DNA of 64,000 nt from Citrobacter sedlakii NBRC 105722. GTDB lineage: Bacteria; Pseudomonadota; Gammaproteobacteria; Enterobacterales; Enterobacteriaceae. Where the stretch lies: contig NZ_BBNB01000002.1 in assembly GCF_000759835.1 (NCBI RefSeq), positions 1 through 64,000 on the forward strand, read 5' to 3'. The notes beneath the pieces are model-generated. The model made no database searches. It saw only the letters and a program-made list of their open reading frames with translations, and was not told the DNA's origin. Made by a program: the position numbers and the translations under genes. Positions 10,355 to 21,695 of the stretch are shown one piece after another; the first letter of the stretch is position 1, and each line of letters starts with the position of its first letter.

Positions 10355-10414
10355 TGATAACAGGCCGGGTAAGCGCGATGCTTCTCCTGGCCTGCAAATA
10401 CGTTCGATTGTGAA

Positions 10415-10449
10415 CCGGGTGAGCGCCAGCGTCGCCCGGCTTTCTTTTT
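10415..10449 (+). terminator. aqpZ terminator
   Basis: CCGGGTGA and TCGCCCGG form the outer stem, with an inner CGC/GCG stem and a single bulged G, followed by CTTTCTTTTT. It lies about 60 nt past aqpZ and before lysO. Confidence 0.75.
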
Positions 10450-10521
10450 GCCGCTTTACGGGACAGACTTTATTGGGTAGTGTCGTTGACGCTAAACGAT
10501 TCTTACAAGGACCGGCTGTTC

Positions 10522-11421
10522 ATGTTTTCTGGACTTCTCATTATTCTGCTTCCGCTGATTGCAGGTTATCTCATTCCGCTGCGGCACAACGCGGCATTAA
10601 AACTCATTAATCGCCTGTTAAGCTGGATGGTTTATCTGATTCTCTTTTTTATGGGTATTAGCCTGGCCTTCCTGGATAATCTGGCGAGTAATCTGCTCGC
10701 TATTTTTCATTATTCCGCAGTCAGTATTAGCGTTATTTTACTCTGTAATATTGTGGCCTTGCTGTGGCTGGAACGTTCATTACCCTGGCGACACAATCAT
10801 CAGCAGGAGAAACTGCCGTCGCGTATTGCCATGGCGCTGGAGTCGCTAAAATTATGCGGCGTGGTGGTGGCGGGTTTTCTGCTGGGACTCAGCGGTTTCT
10901 CTCTTTTGCAGCATGCGACCGAAGCCAGCGAATATACCCTGATTCTTCTGTTACTGCTGGTGGGGATCCAACTGCGCAATAGCGGCATGACGTTAAGGCA
11001 AATTATTCTTAATCGCCGGGGCATGATTGTCGCCGTCGTGGTGGTCGCCAGTTCCCTGTTCGGCGGCTTAATCAATGCTTTTATTCTCGATCTGCCGATC
11101 AAAACCGCGCTGGCGATGGCGTCCGGGTTTGGCTGGTACTCCCTGTCCGGTATTTTGCTGACGGAATCCTATGGTCCGGTGATTGGCAGCGCCGCGTTCT
11201 TTAACGATCTGGCGCGCGAATTGATCGCCATTATGCTGATTCCGGGCCTGGTGCGCCGCAGCCGCTCCACCGCGCTGGGGCTGTGCGGGGCGACATCGAT
11301 GGACTTCACCCTGCCGGTTTTACAGCGCACGGGCGGGCTGGAAATGGTGCCAGCCGCCATTGTACATGGCTTTATCCTCAGCCTGCTGGTGCCGATCCTG
11401 ATGGCGTTTTTCTCTGCGTAA
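10522..11421 (+). CDS. lysO: LysO (YbjE), L-lysine exporter
   Basis: 299 aa polytopic inner-membrane protein of the LysO/DUF340 family, which exports lysine and confers resistance to the analogue thialysine in E. coli. About eight hydrophobic segments are visible. The conserved core GFGWYSLSGILLTESYGPVIGS and an acidic FFNDLARELIA stretch are intact. A longer frame opens at 10480; 10522 is chosen because it gives the family N-terminus MFSGLLIILLPLIAGYLIPL and follows AAGGA at 10507-10511. Confidence 0.94.
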   Translation: MFSGLLIILLPLIAGYLIPLRHNAALKLINRLLSWMVYLILFFMGISLAFLDNLASNLLAIFHYSAVSISVILLCNIVALLWLERSLPWRHNHQQEKLPSRIAMALESLKLCGVVVAGFLLGLSGFSLLQHATEASEYTLILLLLLVGIQLRNSGMTLRQIILNRRGMIVAVVVVASSLFGGLINAFILDLPIKTALAMASGFGWYSLSGILLTESYGPVIGSAAFFNDLARELIAIMLIPGLVRRSRSTALGLCGATSMDFTLPVLQRTGGLEMVPAAIVHGFILSLLVPILMAFFSA

Positions 11422-11527
11422 TACCCCGATGGCGGTAGGTCTCTGCCGCCAAAATTGCGCTAAATCAATCTCCCTGTAAGTTGTATCAGAAATCCCTTTT
11501 CTCCTTTCGTGCTCAGGCATAACCTTA

Positions 11528-11550
11528 AACATGTATATTAAATATAACTT
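11528..11550 (+). promoter_or_regulatory. candidate NsrR operator upstream of hcp
   Basis: A 23-bp imperfect palindrome opens with AACATG and closes with CTT around TTAAA. By eye it matches the E. coli hcp-type NsrR site at 16 of 23 positions, as I recall that site. It lies 13 bp before the hcp start. Repression of hcp-hcr by the nitric-oxide sensor NsrR is known in E. coli. Confidence 0.45.
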
Positions 11551-11563
11551 TAAGGGTGTGACC

Positions 11564-13216
11564 ATGTTTTGTGTGCAATGTGAACAAACTATCCGTACTC
11601 CGGCAGGAAACGGCTGCTCTTACGCGCAGGGTATGTGCGGTAAAACGGCTGAAACCTCCGATTTGCAGGATCTGCTGATCGCTGCCCTACAGGGTCTGTC
11701 TGCATGGGCGGTGAAAGCCCGTGAATACGGCATCATTAATCATGACGTTGACAGCTTCGCGCCGCGCGCGTTTTTCTCTACGCTGACTAACGTTAACTTC
11801 GATTCCCCGCGTATCGTGGGCTATGCCCGTGATGCCATCGCCATGCGTGAAGCGCTAAAAGCCCAGTGCCTGAGCGTAGACGCCAGCGCCCATTGCGACA
11901 ATCCGATGGCGGAGCTGCAACTGGTCAGCGACGATCTCGGTGACCTGCAGCGCCAGGCGGCAGAATTTACCCCGAACAAAGACAAAGCGGCGATTGGCGA
12001 CAACATTCTCGGCCTGCGTCTGCTCTGCCTGTACGGCCTGAAAGGCGCGGCGGCGTATATGGAGCATGCCCATGTGCTCGGTCAATACGACAACGACATC
12101 TACGCGCAGTACCATAAAATCATGGCGTGGCTGGGCACCTGGCCTGCCGACATGAACGCGCTGCTGGAATGCTCGATGGAAATCGGCCAGATGAACTTTA
12201 AGGTCATGAGCATTCTCGACGCCGGTGAGACGACAAAATACGGTCACCCCACGCCAACTCAGGTCAACGTGAAAGCCACTGAAGGCAAATGTATTCTGAT
12301 TTCAGGTCACGATCTGAAAGATCTCTATAACCTGCTGGAGCAGACCGAAGGTACCGGCGTTAACGTCTACACCCACGGCGAAATGCTGCCCGCTCACGGT
12401 TACCCGGAACTGCGTAAATTCAAACATCTGGTCGGTAACTACGGCAGCGGCTGGCAGAACCAGCAGGTCGAGTTCGCCCGCTTCCCTGGGCCTATCGTGA
12501 TGACCTCAAACTGCATCATCGATCCGACCGTGGGCGCTTATGACGACCGTATCTGGACCCGCAGCATCGTCGGCTGGCCGGGCGTCAGTCATCTCGAAGG
12601 CGACGATTTCGGCCCGGTGATTGCACAAGCGCAGCAGATGGCAGGCTTCCCGTACAGCGAGATTCCGCACCTGATCACCGTCGGCTTTGGCCGTCAGACC
12701 CTGCTTGGGGCGGCAGATACGCTGATCGACCTGGTCAGCCGGGAAAAACTGCGTCACATCTTCCTTGTCGGCGGTTGCGACGGAGCGCGCGGCGAACGTA
12801 ACTATTTCACCGACTTCGCCACCAGCGTGCCGGATGACTGCCTGATCCTCACCCTCGCCTGCGGCAAATACCGCTTCAACAAGCTCGAGTTTGGCGATAT
12901 CGAAGGGCTGCCGCGTCTGGTGGATGCCGGGCAGTGTAACGACGCTTACTCCGCTATCATTCTGGCGGTCACGCTGGCGGAAAAACTGGGCTGCGGCGTC
13001 AACGATCTGCCGCTCTCCCTGGTGCTCTCCTGGTTCGAACAGAAAGCGATCGTTATTCTGCTGACCCTACTGTCGCTTGGCGTGAAAAATATCGTCACCG
13101 GACCGACCGCGCCGGGCTTCTTCACCCCGGATCTGCTGGCGGTACTCAACGAAAAATTCGGTCTGCGTTCCGTCACCACCGTTGAAGACGATATGAAGCA
13201 GTTGCTGAGCGCGTAA
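11564..13216 (+). CDS. hcp: Hcp, hybrid-cluster protein (NO reductase / hydroxylamine reductase)
   Basis: 550 aa, class II hybrid-cluster protein, full length. It removes nitric oxide under anaerobic nitrosative stress and has hydroxylamine reductase activity. The N-terminal iron-sulfur ligands are the clustered cysteines in MFCVQCEQT and [10 protein letters not shown]. Hybrid-cluster ligands are spread over the C-terminal half: [39 protein letters not shown] and DAGQCND. The start at 11564 follows AAGGG and excludes an 11-residue upstream extension. hcr follows after 10 nt. Confidence 0.97.
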   Translation: MFCVQCEQTIRTPAGNGCSYAQGMCGKTAETSDLQDLLIAALQGLSAWAVKAREYGIINHDVDSFAPRAFFSTLTNVNFDSPRIVGYARDAIAMREALKAQCLSVDASAHCDNPMAELQLVSDDLGDLQRQAAEFTPNKDKAAIGDNILGLRLLCLYGLKGAAAYMEHAHVLGQYDNDIYAQYHKIMAWLGTWPADMNALLECSMEIGQMNFKVMSILDAGETTKYGHPTPTQVNVKATEGKCILISGHDLKDLYNLLEQTEGTGVNVYTHGEMLPAHGYPELRKFKHLVGNYGSGWQNQQVEFARFPGPIVMTSNCIIDPTVGAYDDRIWTRSIVGWPGVSHLEGDDFGPVIAQAQQMAGFPYSEIPHLITVGFGRQTLLGAADTLIDLVSREKLRHIFLVGGCDGARGERNYFTDFATSVPDDCLILTLACGKYRFNKLEFGDIEGLPRLVDAGQCNDAYSAIILAVTLAEKLGCGVNDLPLSLVLSWFEQKAIVILLTLLSLGVKNIVTGPTAPGFFTPDLLAVLNEKFGLRSVTTVEDDMKQLLSA

Positions 13217-13226
13217 GGAGTAAAAG

Positions 13227-14195
13227 ATGACGATGCCAACCAATCAGTGCCCATGGCGGATGCAGGTCCATCACATCCATCAGGAAACGCCGGATGTCTG
13301 GACAATAGCCCTGCTGTGCCATGACTATTATCCGTATCGCGCCGGGCAGTATGCACTGGTGAGCGTGCGTAACTCTGCGGACACGCTGCGTGCCTACACG
13401 CTGTCTTCCACGCCGGGCGTCAGCGAGTATATTACGCTGACCGTTCGCCGGATTGACGACGGGGCAGGTTCGCAGTGGTTAACCCGCAACGTGAAGCGCG
13501 GCGACTACATTTGGCTGTCCGACGCGATGGGCGAATTTACCTGCGACGATAAAGCAGACGATAAATTCCTGATGCTCGCCGCCGGTTGCGGCGTCACGCC
13601 GATCATGTCGATGCGCCGCTGGTTGGCGAAGTATCGCCCACAGGCCGACGTGCAGGTGATTTTTAACGTGCGCTCGCCGCAGGACGTGATTTTCGCCGAA
13701 GAGTGGCAGCAGTACCCGGTCACGCTGGTGGCAGAAAATAACGCCACTCATGGTTTTGTCGCCGGTCGCCTGACCCCTGCACTGTTGCAGCAGGTACCCG
13801 ATCTTACCTCGCGTACCGTAATGACCTGCGGCCCGGCGCCGTATATGGATTGGGTCGAACAGGAAGTGAAAGCGCTTGGCGTGACGCGCTTTTTCAAAGA
13901 GAAGTTCTTTACGCCGGTGGCAGAAGCCGCTACCAGCGGTCTGAAATTTACCAAACTGCAACCGGCAAAAACGTTTTACGCGCCCGTCGGCACCACACTG
14001 CTGGACGCGCTGGAAAGCAACAAAGTGCCAGTTACTGTCGCCTGTCGTGCTGGCGTCTGCGGCTGTTGTAAAACCAAAGTGGTTTCCGGTGAGTATACGG
14101 TCAGCAGCACCATGACGCTGTCCGACGCGGAAATCGCCGAAGGCTACGTGCTGGCCTGCTCCTGTCATCCACAGGGCGATCTGGTCCTCGCGTAG
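13227..14195 (+). CDS. hcr: Hcr, NADH oxidoreductase for Hcp
   Basis: 322 aa flavoprotein that passes electrons from NADH to Hcp. It has a ferredoxin-reductase-type FAD domain (RAYTLSSTPG), an NAD domain (AAGCGVTPIMSM, CGPAPYMDW) and a C-terminal plant-type [2Fe-2S] domain with CRAGVCGCC and a distal Cys in LACSCHP. A strong ribosome binding site (AAGGAG) sits in the 10-nt gap after hcp, so the two are one operon. Confidence 0.97.
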   Translation: MTMPTNQCPWRMQVHHIHQETPDVWTIALLCHDYYPYRAGQYALVSVRNSADTLRAYTLSSTPGVSEYITLTVRRIDDGAGSQWLTRNVKRGDYIWLSDAMGEFTCDDKADDKFLMLAAGCGVTPIMSMRRWLAKYRPQADVQVIFNVRSPQDVIFAEEWQQYPVTLVAENNATHGFVAGRLTPALLQQVPDLTSRTVMTCGPAPYMDWVEQEVKALGVTRFFKEKFFTPVAEAATSGLKFTKLQPAKTFYAPVGTTLLDALESNKVPVTVACRAGVCGCCKTKVVSGEYTVSSTMTLSDAEIAEGYVLACSCHPQGDLVLA

Positions 14196-14204
14196 TGATA
14201 CCTT

Positions 14205-14273
14205 GCCGGAAAGCGTTGCGCTTATCCGGTCTCCCCCTTCAGGCCGGATGCGCTGACGCCATCCGGCCTTTTT
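14205..14273 (+). repeat. REP/BIME-like pair acting as hcr terminator
   Basis: A first REP-like hairpin at about 14205-14230 (TTGCCGGAAAGCG to CTTATCCGG) is followed by a strong one: AGGCCGGATG (14241-14250) pairs with CATCCGGCCT (14260-14269), then TTTTT. The second part fits an intrinsic terminator for hcp-hcr. Confidence 0.75.
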
Positions 14274-14326
14274 GCCATCTTCAACTAAACTTGTAACCGT
14301 TATCACATTGAAGGAGATGGAGAACC

Positions 14327-16045
14327 ATGAAACAAACGGTTGCCGCTTTTATTGCAAAAACGCTGGAACAGGCCGGAGTGCAACGCATCTGGGGCGTAAC
14401 GGGCGATTCCCTGAACGGCCTGAGCGACAGTCTCAATCGCATGGGAACGATTGAGTGGATGTCGACCCGTCACGAAGAGGTCGCGGCGTTTGCCGCTGGC
14501 GCGGAGGCCCAGCTTACCGGCAATCTGGCGGTGTGCGCAGGCTCCTGCGGCCCCGGCAACCTGCATTTAATCAATGGCCTGTTTGACTGCCACCGTAACC
14601 ATGTTCCGGTACTGGCGATTGCCGCCCATATTCCCTCCAGCGAGATCGGCAGCGGTTACTTCCAGGAGACCCACCCGCAAGAGTTGTTCCGTGAATGCAG
14701 CCACTATTGCGAGCTGGTTTCCAGCCCTGAGCAGATCCCCCAGGTCCTGGCGATCGCCATGCGCAAAGCGGTACTGAATCGCGGCGTGTCGGTCGTGGTG
14801 CTCCCGGGCGACGTAGCGCTGAAACCCGCGCCGGAAGGCGCCAGCAGCCACTGGTATCATGCGCCGATGCCGGTCGTCACCCCCGCGGAAGAAGAGCTGC
14901 GCAAACTGGCGCAACTGCTGCGTTACTCCAGCAATATCGCGCTGATGTGCGGCAGCGGCTGCGCGGGCGCCCATCACGAGCTGGTTGAGTTTGCCGCCAA
15001 AATCAAAGCGCCTGTCGTGCACGCCCTGCGCGGCAAAGAGCACGTCGAATACGACAATCCTTATGACGTGGGCATGACCGGGCTTATCGGCTTCTCGTCC
15101 GGTTTCCATACCATGATGAACGCCGACACCCTGGTGCTGCTCGGCACGCAGTTCCCCTACCGCGCCTTCTACCCCACCGACGCCAAAATTATCCAGATCG
15201 ACATCAATCCGGGGAGCATCGGCGCGCACAGTAAGGTTGATATGGCGCTGGTCGGCGACATAAAAGCGACCCTGACGGCGCTACTGCCGCTGGTGGAAGA
15301 AAAAACCGATCGAAAATTCCTTGATAAAGCATTGAACGATTACCGCGACGCCCGCAAAGGACTCGACGATCTGGCGAAACCGAGCGACAAAGCCATCCAC
15401 CCACAGTACCTGGCGCAGCAGATCAGTCGTTTTGCCGCCGATGACGCCATCTTTACCTGCGACGTCGGTACGCCGACGGTATGGGCGGCGCGTTACCTGA
15501 AAATGAACGGCAAGCGCCGACTGCTCGGCTCGTTTAACCACGGCTCGATGGCGAACGCCATGCCGCAGGCGCTGGGCGCGCAGGCTACCGCGCCGGAGCG
15601 CCAGGTCGTGGCGATGTGTGGCGACGGCGGGTTCAGCATGCTGATGGGCGATTTCCTCTCGGTGGTACAGATGAAGCTGCCGGTCAAAATCGTGGTCTTT
15701 AACAACAGCGTGCTGGGCTTCGTGGCGATGGAGATGAAGGCCGGCGGTTACCTGACCGACGGCACCGAGCTGCATGACACCCATTTCGCCCGCATCGCCG
15801 AAGCCTGCGGCATCACCGGTATTCGCGTTGAAAAAGCCTCAGAGGTGGATGAAGCCCTACAGCGTGCTTTCGCTATCGACGGTCCGGTACTGGTGGACGT
15901 AGTGGTCGCCAAAGAAGAGCTGGCGATCCCGCCGCAGATCAAACTGGAGCAGGCCAAAGGGTTCAGCCTGTATATGCTGCGGGCGATCATCAGCGGGCGC
16001 GGCGACGAAGTGATCGAACTGGCAAAAACCAACTGGCTCAGGTAA
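14327..16045 (+). CDS. poxB: PoxB, pyruvate:ubiquinone oxidoreductase
   Basis: 572 aa, full length. A peripheral membrane flavoenzyme that decarboxylates pyruvate to acetate and CO2 and passes electrons to ubiquinone. The thiamine-diphosphate domain carries the GDGG...N motif ([10 protein letters not shown] to VFNNSV). The catalytic Glu lies in TRHEEVAAF. The C-terminal lipid-binding segment (about 550-572) is intact. The ribosome binding site is AAGGAGATGG. In E. coli it is RpoS-dependent; I did not find a promoter I would defend. It heads a same-strand run with ltaE, ybjT and ybjS. Confidence 0.97.
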   Translation: MKQTVAAFIAKTLEQAGVQRIWGVTGDSLNGLSDSLNRMGTIEWMSTRHEEVAAFAAGAEAQLTGNLAVCAGSCGPGNLHLINGLFDCHRNHVPVLAIAAHIPSSEIGSGYFQETHPQELFRECSHYCELVSSPEQIPQVLAIAMRKAVLNRGVSVVVLPGDVALKPAPEGASSHWYHAPMPVVTPAEEELRKLAQLLRYSSNIALMCGSGCAGAHHELVEFAAKIKAPVVHALRGKEHVEYDNPYDVGMTGLIGFSSGFHTMMNADTLVLLGTQFPYRAFYPTDAKIIQIDINPGSIGAHSKVDMALVGDIKATLTALLPLVEEKTDRKFLDKALNDYRDARKGLDDLAKPSDKAIHPQYLAQQISRFAADDAIFTCDVGTPTVWAARYLKMNGKRRLLGSFNHGSMANAMPQALGAQATAPERQVVAMCGDGGFSMLMGDFLSVVQMKLPVKIVVFNNSVLGFVAMEMKAGGYLTDGTELHDTHFARIAEACGITGIRVEKASEVDEALQRAFAIDGPVLVDVVVAKEELAIPPQIKLEQAKGFSLYMLRAIISGRGDEVIELAKTNWLR

Positions 16046-16083
16046 AACAGAAGGCATTACCCTGACTTTACAGAGGAAATGCC

Positions 16084-17085
16084 GTGATCGATCTACGCAG
16101 TGATACCGTCACCCGACCGGGCCGCGCCATGCTGGAAGCCATGATGGCCGCCCCGGTTGGCGATGACGTGTACGGAGATGACCCTACCGTTAACGAACTT
16201 CAGCGCTACGCCGCGGAACTCAGCGGCAAAGAGGCCGCGCTGTTTTTACCCACCGGCACCCAGGCCAATCTGGTCGCCTTGCTCAGCCACTGTGAACGCG
16301 GTGAAGAGTATATCGTCGGTCAGGGCGCGCATAACTATCTCTTTGAAGCGGGCGGCGCGGCAGTGCTCGGTAGCATCCAGCCGCAGCCCATTGACGCAGC
16401 GGCAGACGGTTCATTACCGCTGGATAAGGTGGCGGCGAAAATTAAGCCGGACGATATTCATTTCGCCCGCACGAAGCTACTCAGTCTTGAAAACACCCAC
16501 AACGGCAAAGTGTTGCCGCGCGAATACCTGAAAGCCGCGTGGGAGTTTACCCGTGAGCGCGGTCTGGCGCTGCATGTCGACGGCGCGCGCATCTTTAACG
16601 CCGTGGTCGCCTACGGCTGCGCGCTGAAAGAGATCACCCAATATTGCGACTCGTTCACTATCTGCCTGTCGAAAGGGCTGGGTACGCCGGTCGGGTCGCT
16701 GCTGGTCGGCAGCCATGATTACATCAAGCGCGCCACGCGCTGGCGCAAAATGACCGGCGGCGGAATGCGTCAGGCGGGGATTCTGGCCGCAGCCGGGCTG
16801 TATGCGCTGAAAAACAATGTCGCCCGCCTGCAGGACGATCACGACAACGCCGCGTGGCTGGCGGAACAGCTGCGTGACGCTGGCGCGGAAGTGACGCGTC
16901 ATGACACCAACATGCTGTTCGTTCGCGTAGGCGAAGAACGCGCGGCGGCGCTGGGCGCGTATATGAAAGACCACGGTGTGCTGATCAATGCCTCGCCCGT
17001 GGTACGTCTGGTCACGCATCTGGACGTCTCGCGCGAGCAGCTTGCCGACGTTGTCGCCCACTGGCGCGCCTTTCTGAACCGCTAA
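16084..17085 (+). CDS. ltaE: LtaE, low-specificity L-threonine aldolase
   Basis: 333 aa PLP enzyme that cleaves L-threonine and L-allo-threonine to glycine and acetaldehyde. The PLP-binding Lys is in [13 protein letters not shown] near residue 197, and the PLP-binding [10 protein letters not shown] motif is present. Translation starts with GTG (16084), giving [17 protein letters not shown] lies 7 nt upstream. The nearby ATG at 16079 is out of frame. It follows poxB by 38 nt. Confidence 0.96.
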   Translation: MIDLRSDTVTRPGRAMLEAMMAAPVGDDVYGDDPTVNELQRYAAELSGKEAALFLPTGTQANLVALLSHCERGEEYIVGQGAHNYLFEAGGAAVLGSIQPQPIDAAADGSLPLDKVAAKIKPDDIHFARTKLLSLENTHNGKVLPREYLKAAWEFTRERGLALHVDGARIFNAVVAYGCALKEITQYCDSFTICLSKGLGTPVGSLLVGSHDYIKRATRWRKMTGGGMRQAGILAAAGLYALKNNVARLQDDHDNAAWLAEQLRDAGAEVTRHDTNMLFVRVGEERAAALGAYMKDHGVLINASPVVRLVTHLDVSREQLADVVAHWRAFLNR

Positions 17086-17095
17086 GGAGACAACC

Positions 17096-18532
17096 GTGCC
17101 GCAACGCATTCTGGTGCTTGGCGCCAGCGGATACATCGGTCAGCATCTGGTGCAGGCGCTCAGCGCGCACGGGCATCAGGTGCTGGCGGCGGCACGTCGC
17201 ACCGAACGGCTGGAAAAAATGCAGCTGTCGAACGTCAGCTGCCATAACATCGATCTGAACTGGCCGCGCACGCTGCCCGCCCTGCTGAAAAACATCGATA
17301 CCCTGTACTATCTGGTTCACGGCATGGGCGAAGGCGGCGACTTTATCGCCCATGAACGGCAGGTGGCGCTGAACGTGCGTGACGCCCTGCGCGAAACGCC
17401 GGTTAATCAGCTGATTTTTCTCAGCTCGCTACAGGCGCCCGAACATGAGCAGTCGGACCACCTGCGCGCGCGACAACTGACGGCAGACACGTTGCGCGAG
17501 TCCGGCGTGCCGGTCACCGAACTGCGCGCCGGGATCATCGTCGGCGCAGGGTCCGCCGCGTTTGAAGTGATGCGCGATATGGTCTACAACCTGCCGATCC
17601 TCACGCCGCCGCGCTGGGTGCGCTCGCGCACCACCCCCATCGCGCTGGAGAACCTGCTGCATTACCTGGTGGAACTGCTCAACCATCCCACCCGCGAACA
17701 TCGGGTGCTGGAAGCCGCCGGGCCGCAAGTGCTGAGCTATCAGGCGCAGTTTGAACATTTTATGACGGTCAGCGGCAAACGCCGTCCGCTCCTTCCCATC
17801 CCCTTTCCGACCCGTTGGATTTCCGTCTGGTTTCTTAACGTGATCACCTCTGTCCCCCCCACGACCGCGAAAGCGCTGATACAGGGACTGAAGCACGACC
17901 TGCTGGCTGACGACAGGGCGCTACGCGCGTTGATCCCGCAAAAGCTGATTGCCTTCGACGACGCGGTGCGCAGGACGCTGAAAGAAGAAGAGAAGCTGGT
18001 TAACTCCAGCGACTGGGGTTACGACGCGCAGGCATTTGCCCGCTGGCGGCCTGAGTACGGTTTTTTCGCCAAACAGGCTGGCTTTACCGTCAGCACCTCT
18101 GCCAGTCTGCAGGCGCTGTGGCAGGTCGTGAACCGTCTCGGTGGCAAAGAGGGATATTTCTTCGGCAATGCGTTGTGGAAAACCCGCGCGGCGATGGATC
18201 TGCTGGTCGGCCATCGGCTGGCGAAAGGTCGCCCCGAACATGCGCTTTTACAGCCCGGCGATACGGTGGACAGCTGGAAGGTGATTATTGTCGAGCCGGA
18301 AAAACAGCTGACCCTGCTGTTCGGTATGAAGGCGCCGGGGCTGGGCCGCCTCAGTTTTACCCTTGAGGATAAAGGGGATCACCGACAGATTGACGTGCGC
18401 GCCTGGTGGCATCCGCACGGGATGCCGGGCCTTTTTTACTGGCTGTTGATGATTCCGGCGCACCTGTTTATCTTCCGGGGAATGGCAAAGAAAATTGCCC
18501 GACTTGCAGAACAAATCACAGAAAATAAGTAA
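17096..18532 (+). CDS. ybjT: YbjT, NAD(P)-binding SDR-like protein with DUF2867 domain
   Basis: 478 aa. The N-terminal atypical short-chain dehydrogenase Rossmann fold has the dinucleotide motif GASGYIGQH. The C-terminal half is a DUF2867 domain ending in a hydrophobic stretch ([18 protein letters not shown]). No substrate is known. The start codon is GTG at 17096 after AAGGAG. It lies 10 nt downstream of ltaE, so co-transcription is likely. Confidence 0.92.
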   Translation: MPQRILVLGASGYIGQHLVQALSAHGHQVLAAARRTERLEKMQLSNVSCHNIDLNWPRTLPALLKNIDTLYYLVHGMGEGGDFIAHERQVALNVRDALRETPVNQLIFLSSLQAPEHEQSDHLRARQLTADTLRESGVPVTELRAGIIVGAGSAAFEVMRDMVYNLPILTPPRWVRSRTTPIALENLLHYLVELLNHPTREHRVLEAAGPQVLSYQAQFEHFMTVSGKRRPLLPIPFPTRWISVWFLNVITSVPPTTAKALIQGLKHDLLADDRALRALIPQKLIAFDDAVRRTLKEEEKLVNSSDWGYDAQAFARWRPEYGFFAKQAGFTVSTSASLQALWQVVNRLGGKEGYFFGNALWKTRAAMDLLVGHRLAKGRPEHALLQPGDTVDSWKVIIVEPEKQLTLLFGMKAPGLGRLSFTLEDKGDHRQIDVRAWWHPHGMPGLFYWLLMIPAHLFIFRGMAKKIARLAEQITENK

Positions 18533-18623
18533 AAAGAGACTGTATTGTTTCACGTTTCCCATTGCATACCGACGTAATTCACGGAAGAATGCGCACGACG
18601 TTTTTAAAACACAGTGGATTGAT

Positions 18624-19637
18624 ATGAAGGTACTGGTTACCGGCGCAACCAGCGGCTTGGGACGAAACGCGGTTGAGTTTTTGCGCAACAAAGGCATCAG
18701 CGTCAGAGCCACCGGTCGCAATGAGGCGATGGGAAAACTGCTCGAGAAGATGGGCGCGGAATTTGTCCATGCGGATCTGACCGAGTTGGTTTCGTCACAG
18801 GCGAAGGTCATGCTCGCGGGCATCGACACGCTGTGGCACTGCTCAAGCTTCACCTCGCCGTGGGGAACCCAGGAAGCCTTTGATCTGGCCAACGTCCGCG
18901 CAACCCGTCGTCTTGGCGAATGGTCGGTGGCGTGGGGCGTGCGTAATTTCATTCATATCTCCTCCCCTTCGCTCTATTTCGATTACCACCATCATCGCGG
19001 TATTAAAGAGGATTTTCGCCCTCACCGTTTCGCCAACGAGTTTGCCCGCAGTAAAGCCGCCGGTGAAGACGTGATTAATCTGCTGGCGCAGGCTAACCCG
19101 CAAACGCGATTTACGGTGCTGCGTCCGCAAAGTCTGTTTGGCCCCCATGACAAAGTGTTTATCCCGCGACTGGCGCACATGATGCACCAGTACGGCAGCG
19201 TGCTGTTGCCCCACGGCGGCAGCGCGCTGGTGGATATGACCTACTATGAGAATGCGATTCACGCGATGTGGCTGGCCAGCCAGGCGCAGTGCGACAGCCT
19301 GCCCTCTGGCCGGGTGTATAACATCACCAACGGCGAGCCGAGAACCCTGCGCAGCATTGTGCAAAAGCTGATTGATGAACTGAATATCCACTGTCGGATC
19401 CGCTCTGTTCCCTACCCGATGCTGGACATGATCGCCCGCAGCATGGAGCGTTTCGGCAACAAATCCGCAAAAGAGCCCGCACTTACCCACTATGGCGTGT
19501 CAAAGCTGAATTTTGATTTTACGCTGGATATCAGCCGCGCCGGGGACGAGTTGGGATATAAACCGGTGGTGACGCTTGATGAGGGAATTATCAGAACCGC
19601 AGCCTGGCTGCGCGATCACGGGAAATTACATCGCTAA
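18624..19637 (+). CDS. ybjS: YbjS, NAD(P)-binding epimerase-like protein
   Basis: 337 aa extended SDR with N-terminal motif GATSGLGRN. It has an active-site-like SSPSLYFDY segment and FARSKAAGE (YxxxK-type region degenerate), and an epimerase-type C-terminus. Function is not established. An upstream in-frame extension of 43 residues overlaps ybjT and has no family match. The start at 18624 gives [13 protein letters not shown], with a weak ribosome binding site. It is the last core gene before the accessory block. Confidence 0.92.
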   Translation: MKVLVTGATSGLGRNAVEFLRNKGISVRATGRNEAMGKLLEKMGAEFVHADLTELVSSQAKVMLAGIDTLWHCSSFTSPWGTQEAFDLANVRATRRLGEWSVAWGVRNFIHISSPSLYFDYHHHRGIKEDFRPHRFANEFARSKAAGEDVINLLAQANPQTRFTVLRPQSLFGPHDKVFIPRLAHMMHQYGSVLLPHGGSALVDMTYYENAIHAMWLASQAQCDSLPSGRVYNITNGEPRTLRSIVQKLIDELNIHCRIRSVPYPMLDMIARSMERFGNKSAKEPALTHYGVSKLNFDFTLDISRAGDELGYKPVVTLDEGIIRTAAWLRDHGKLHR

Positions 19638-19684
19638 ACCGCTCACCGCCGGAAGGTGACTTATCCGGGCGGCAAAATCGCAAA

Positions 19685-19711
19685 AAAGCGGCAACCTCTG
19701 GTTGCCGCTTT
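19685..19711. terminator. bidirectional terminator between ybjS and the GH19 chitinase
   Basis: AAAGCGGCAACC (19685-19696) pairs perfectly with GGTTGCCGCTTT (19700-19711) around a 3-nt loop. The minus strand continues TTTTTTGCGATTTT, suiting the chitinase transcript. A REP-like palindrome (CCGCCGG to CCGGGCGG) lies just upstream at about 19648-19675. Confidence 0.85.
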
Positions 19712-19720
19712 GCGTTTACC

Positions 19721-21562
19721 TTACAGCGCGGTCCATGCGTCGGACCATGCCAGACCCACGCCGGGTTCATAGTAGGTTGGCGCGTTGTTGCACCAGCCGC
19801 TGTACGGGAACGGTTTGCACTGGAACAGTTTACCGTGGTTGTTCACGATGTCCCCTGCGTTGTACGTGCTGTTAGCGCTCCAGCCTGGGTAAGCGCCTTC
19901 ATCTTCAGACGGCGTCGAGGCCTTTGCTTTCACGTTCAGCAGATAGGATGCGGTGCTGCTCAGTTCGCCATCGCTGACGGTCAGGCTCACTTCGTACTGC
20001 TTCGCCGTAGCGGCTTCCGGCGCGGTAAAGGTCACCACCGCTTTGTCTTCGCCGGAAAGGGTCTGACCGTCCTGCGAGCGCCAGGTATAGGTCAGTTTAT
20101 TACCGTCTTCATCGGTAGAGCTTTCCGCGCTCAGCGAAACCTGCGCCCCCGCTTCAACCGCGCCAACCGGCCCTGAAATAATCGCCACCGGCGCGTGGTT
20201 GACCACCACTGGCGCGGTATCGTCTGCCGGCGTGGTATCCGCCGGGGTCGTGTCATCTGGCGGGGTGGTATCGGCAGGCGTATCCTCAGACGGCGTGGTA
20301 TCCGCCGGTGTGGTATCGGCAGGTGTGACCGGCGTACCGTCGTCATTCACAATGTTTACGTTATAGAACTTCTGCACGCATTTGGTGTAGTCGCCGTCTT
20401 TAAAGGCGCTGAACGGCGTCTGGTAGCCCACCAATTGGCAAGCATAGGTTTTACCGTCTGGCGTGTCCGCGCTCCACCCCCAGTCCTGTTCCCAGTAAAT
20501 CTTCAGCGCGCCCGCGCCGTATTCGTCGAACTGTTTCATGTTGGCGCAACCCAGCACTTCATCAGCCGGAACAGGTACTTTCAGGTAATTGGCGAACTCT
20601 TTGTAGTACTTGATACGGTTCTGTGACTGGGCGATCTCGGTCGGGCCGCCGCATTCCACGCCGCCGTTGATGATCTGGGTGGTCACACCGAAGCCCGGCA
20701 CCAGACCGTTGGCTTTATCGTGTTCGTTCGGCTGCCAGGTGCCGTCGATCACCTGCAACATGCTCGGCTTCGGCGGCTGCGGGTAGGCAAAGAAAAAGAT
20801 CGCGCTCGCCAGGTTCAGCCAGGTGTCCGCCACCAGCTCCGGTTTGTCGAGCAGTACACGCACGTCGCCATACATCGCTTCCGAGAATGGACCGTAGTTG
20901 TAGTTATAGGACAACTGCTTCGCGCCGCGACCAAAGTAGCTCAGGAAGTCGCCGTCTTTGTCTTTACCGCACGGCCAGGTCTGCCCCTGCCATACGTCCG
21001 GGTTACATTCACCGTTATAGCCGCCCTTCTGGCCTTCGCTCCAGCCCATCTCGCGGACGTGAACCAGCGCCTGGCGCCATTCGGCCTCCGGACGCCAGCT
21101 TTCATGGCCGCCAGTTTCCTGGGCGAAGTGCGCGAACATAGTCGCCAGTTCTTTACGGCAGATCGCGTCGCTGTCGCGACCGTCGTTATAGGTCTGGCAC
21201 AGTGCCGGGAATTTACCGACCGCTTTCAGGAAGTTGCTGTAGGTGTACGCCTGCGCGCGCAGCGGGAACAGGTATTCCCAGTCAGACGCTTTCACGATGC
21301 CTTCCACGCGCTTGACGTTTTCCGGATTGGCGGCGCGACCCGGCTCGATCAGTTCAACTGAGGCGTTATCGAGGGTGCGAATAGTCTCTTTTACCGACTG
21401 CATCAGCGGAAAGTTGGTCAGCTCCTGCTCTTTTTTCGCCAGGTCGCTGGCCTTCATGGTATAAGGCTCACCGCTGGTCGCCTGCAGATTGCTGGCCTGC
21501 GCCATAAACGGCGCCACACACGCGCCGGCAATAAGTACACTTAATAATGTCCGTTTGTTCAT
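19721..21562 (-). CDS. secreted GH19 chitinase with PKD and chitin-binding modules
   Basis: 613 aa. A Sec signal peptide (about 1-24, ending FMAQA-S) is followed by a GH19 catalytic domain (about 75-410) with the catalytic-Glu motif [12 protein letters not shown] and the substrate-cleft [17 protein letters not shown] Thr/Asp/Pro linker with repeated PADTTP units follows, then one PKD-type Ig domain and a C-terminal CBM5/12 chitin-binding module ([16 protein letters not shown]). Hydrolysis of beta-1,4 GlcNAc chains is expected. Proximity to the gsp operon suggests type II export. The start at 21562 (MNKRTLLS) follows AAGGA; eight extra upstream residues are unlikely. Confidence 0.9.
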   Translation of the reverse strand: MNKRTLLSVLIAGACVAPFMAQASNLQATSGEPYTMKASDLAKKEQELTNFPLMQSVKETIRTLDNASVELIEPGRAANPENVKRVEGIVKASDWEYLFPLRAQAYTYSNFLKAVGKFPALCQTYNDGRDSDAICRKELATMFAHFAQETGGHESWRPEAEWRQALVHVREMGWSEGQKGGYNGECNPDVWQGQTWPCGKDKDGDFLSYFGRGAKQLSYNYNYGPFSEAMYGDVRVLLDKPELVADTWLNLASAIFFFAYPQPPKPSMLQVIDGTWQPNEHDKANGLVPGFGVTTQIINGGVECGGPTEIAQSQNRIKYYKEFANYLKVPVPADEVLGCANMKQFDEYGAGALKIYWEQDWGWSADTPDGKTYACQLVGYQTPFSAFKDGDYTKCVQKFYNVNIVNDDGTPVTPADTTPADTTPSEDTPADTTPPDDTTPADTTPADDTAPVVVNHAPVAIISGPVGAVEAGAQVSLSAESSTDEDGNKLTYTWRSQDGQTLSGEDKAVVTFTAPEAATAKQYEVSLTVSDGELSSTASYLLNVKAKASTPSEDEGAYPGWSANSTYNAGDIVNNHGKLFQCKPFPYSGWCNNAPTYYEPGVGLAWSDAWTAL

Positions 21563-21695
21563 TTCAGTTTTCCTTGAATAGTACAATAAGATAATTAATC
21601 CCCTGGTTTATTTATTAATCCGTCAATAAATAAGCCCTCCAGTGCGACATTCACTTTTAGAAGAACACGCGTGGGTATTCTTCAAAAAATAAAAG

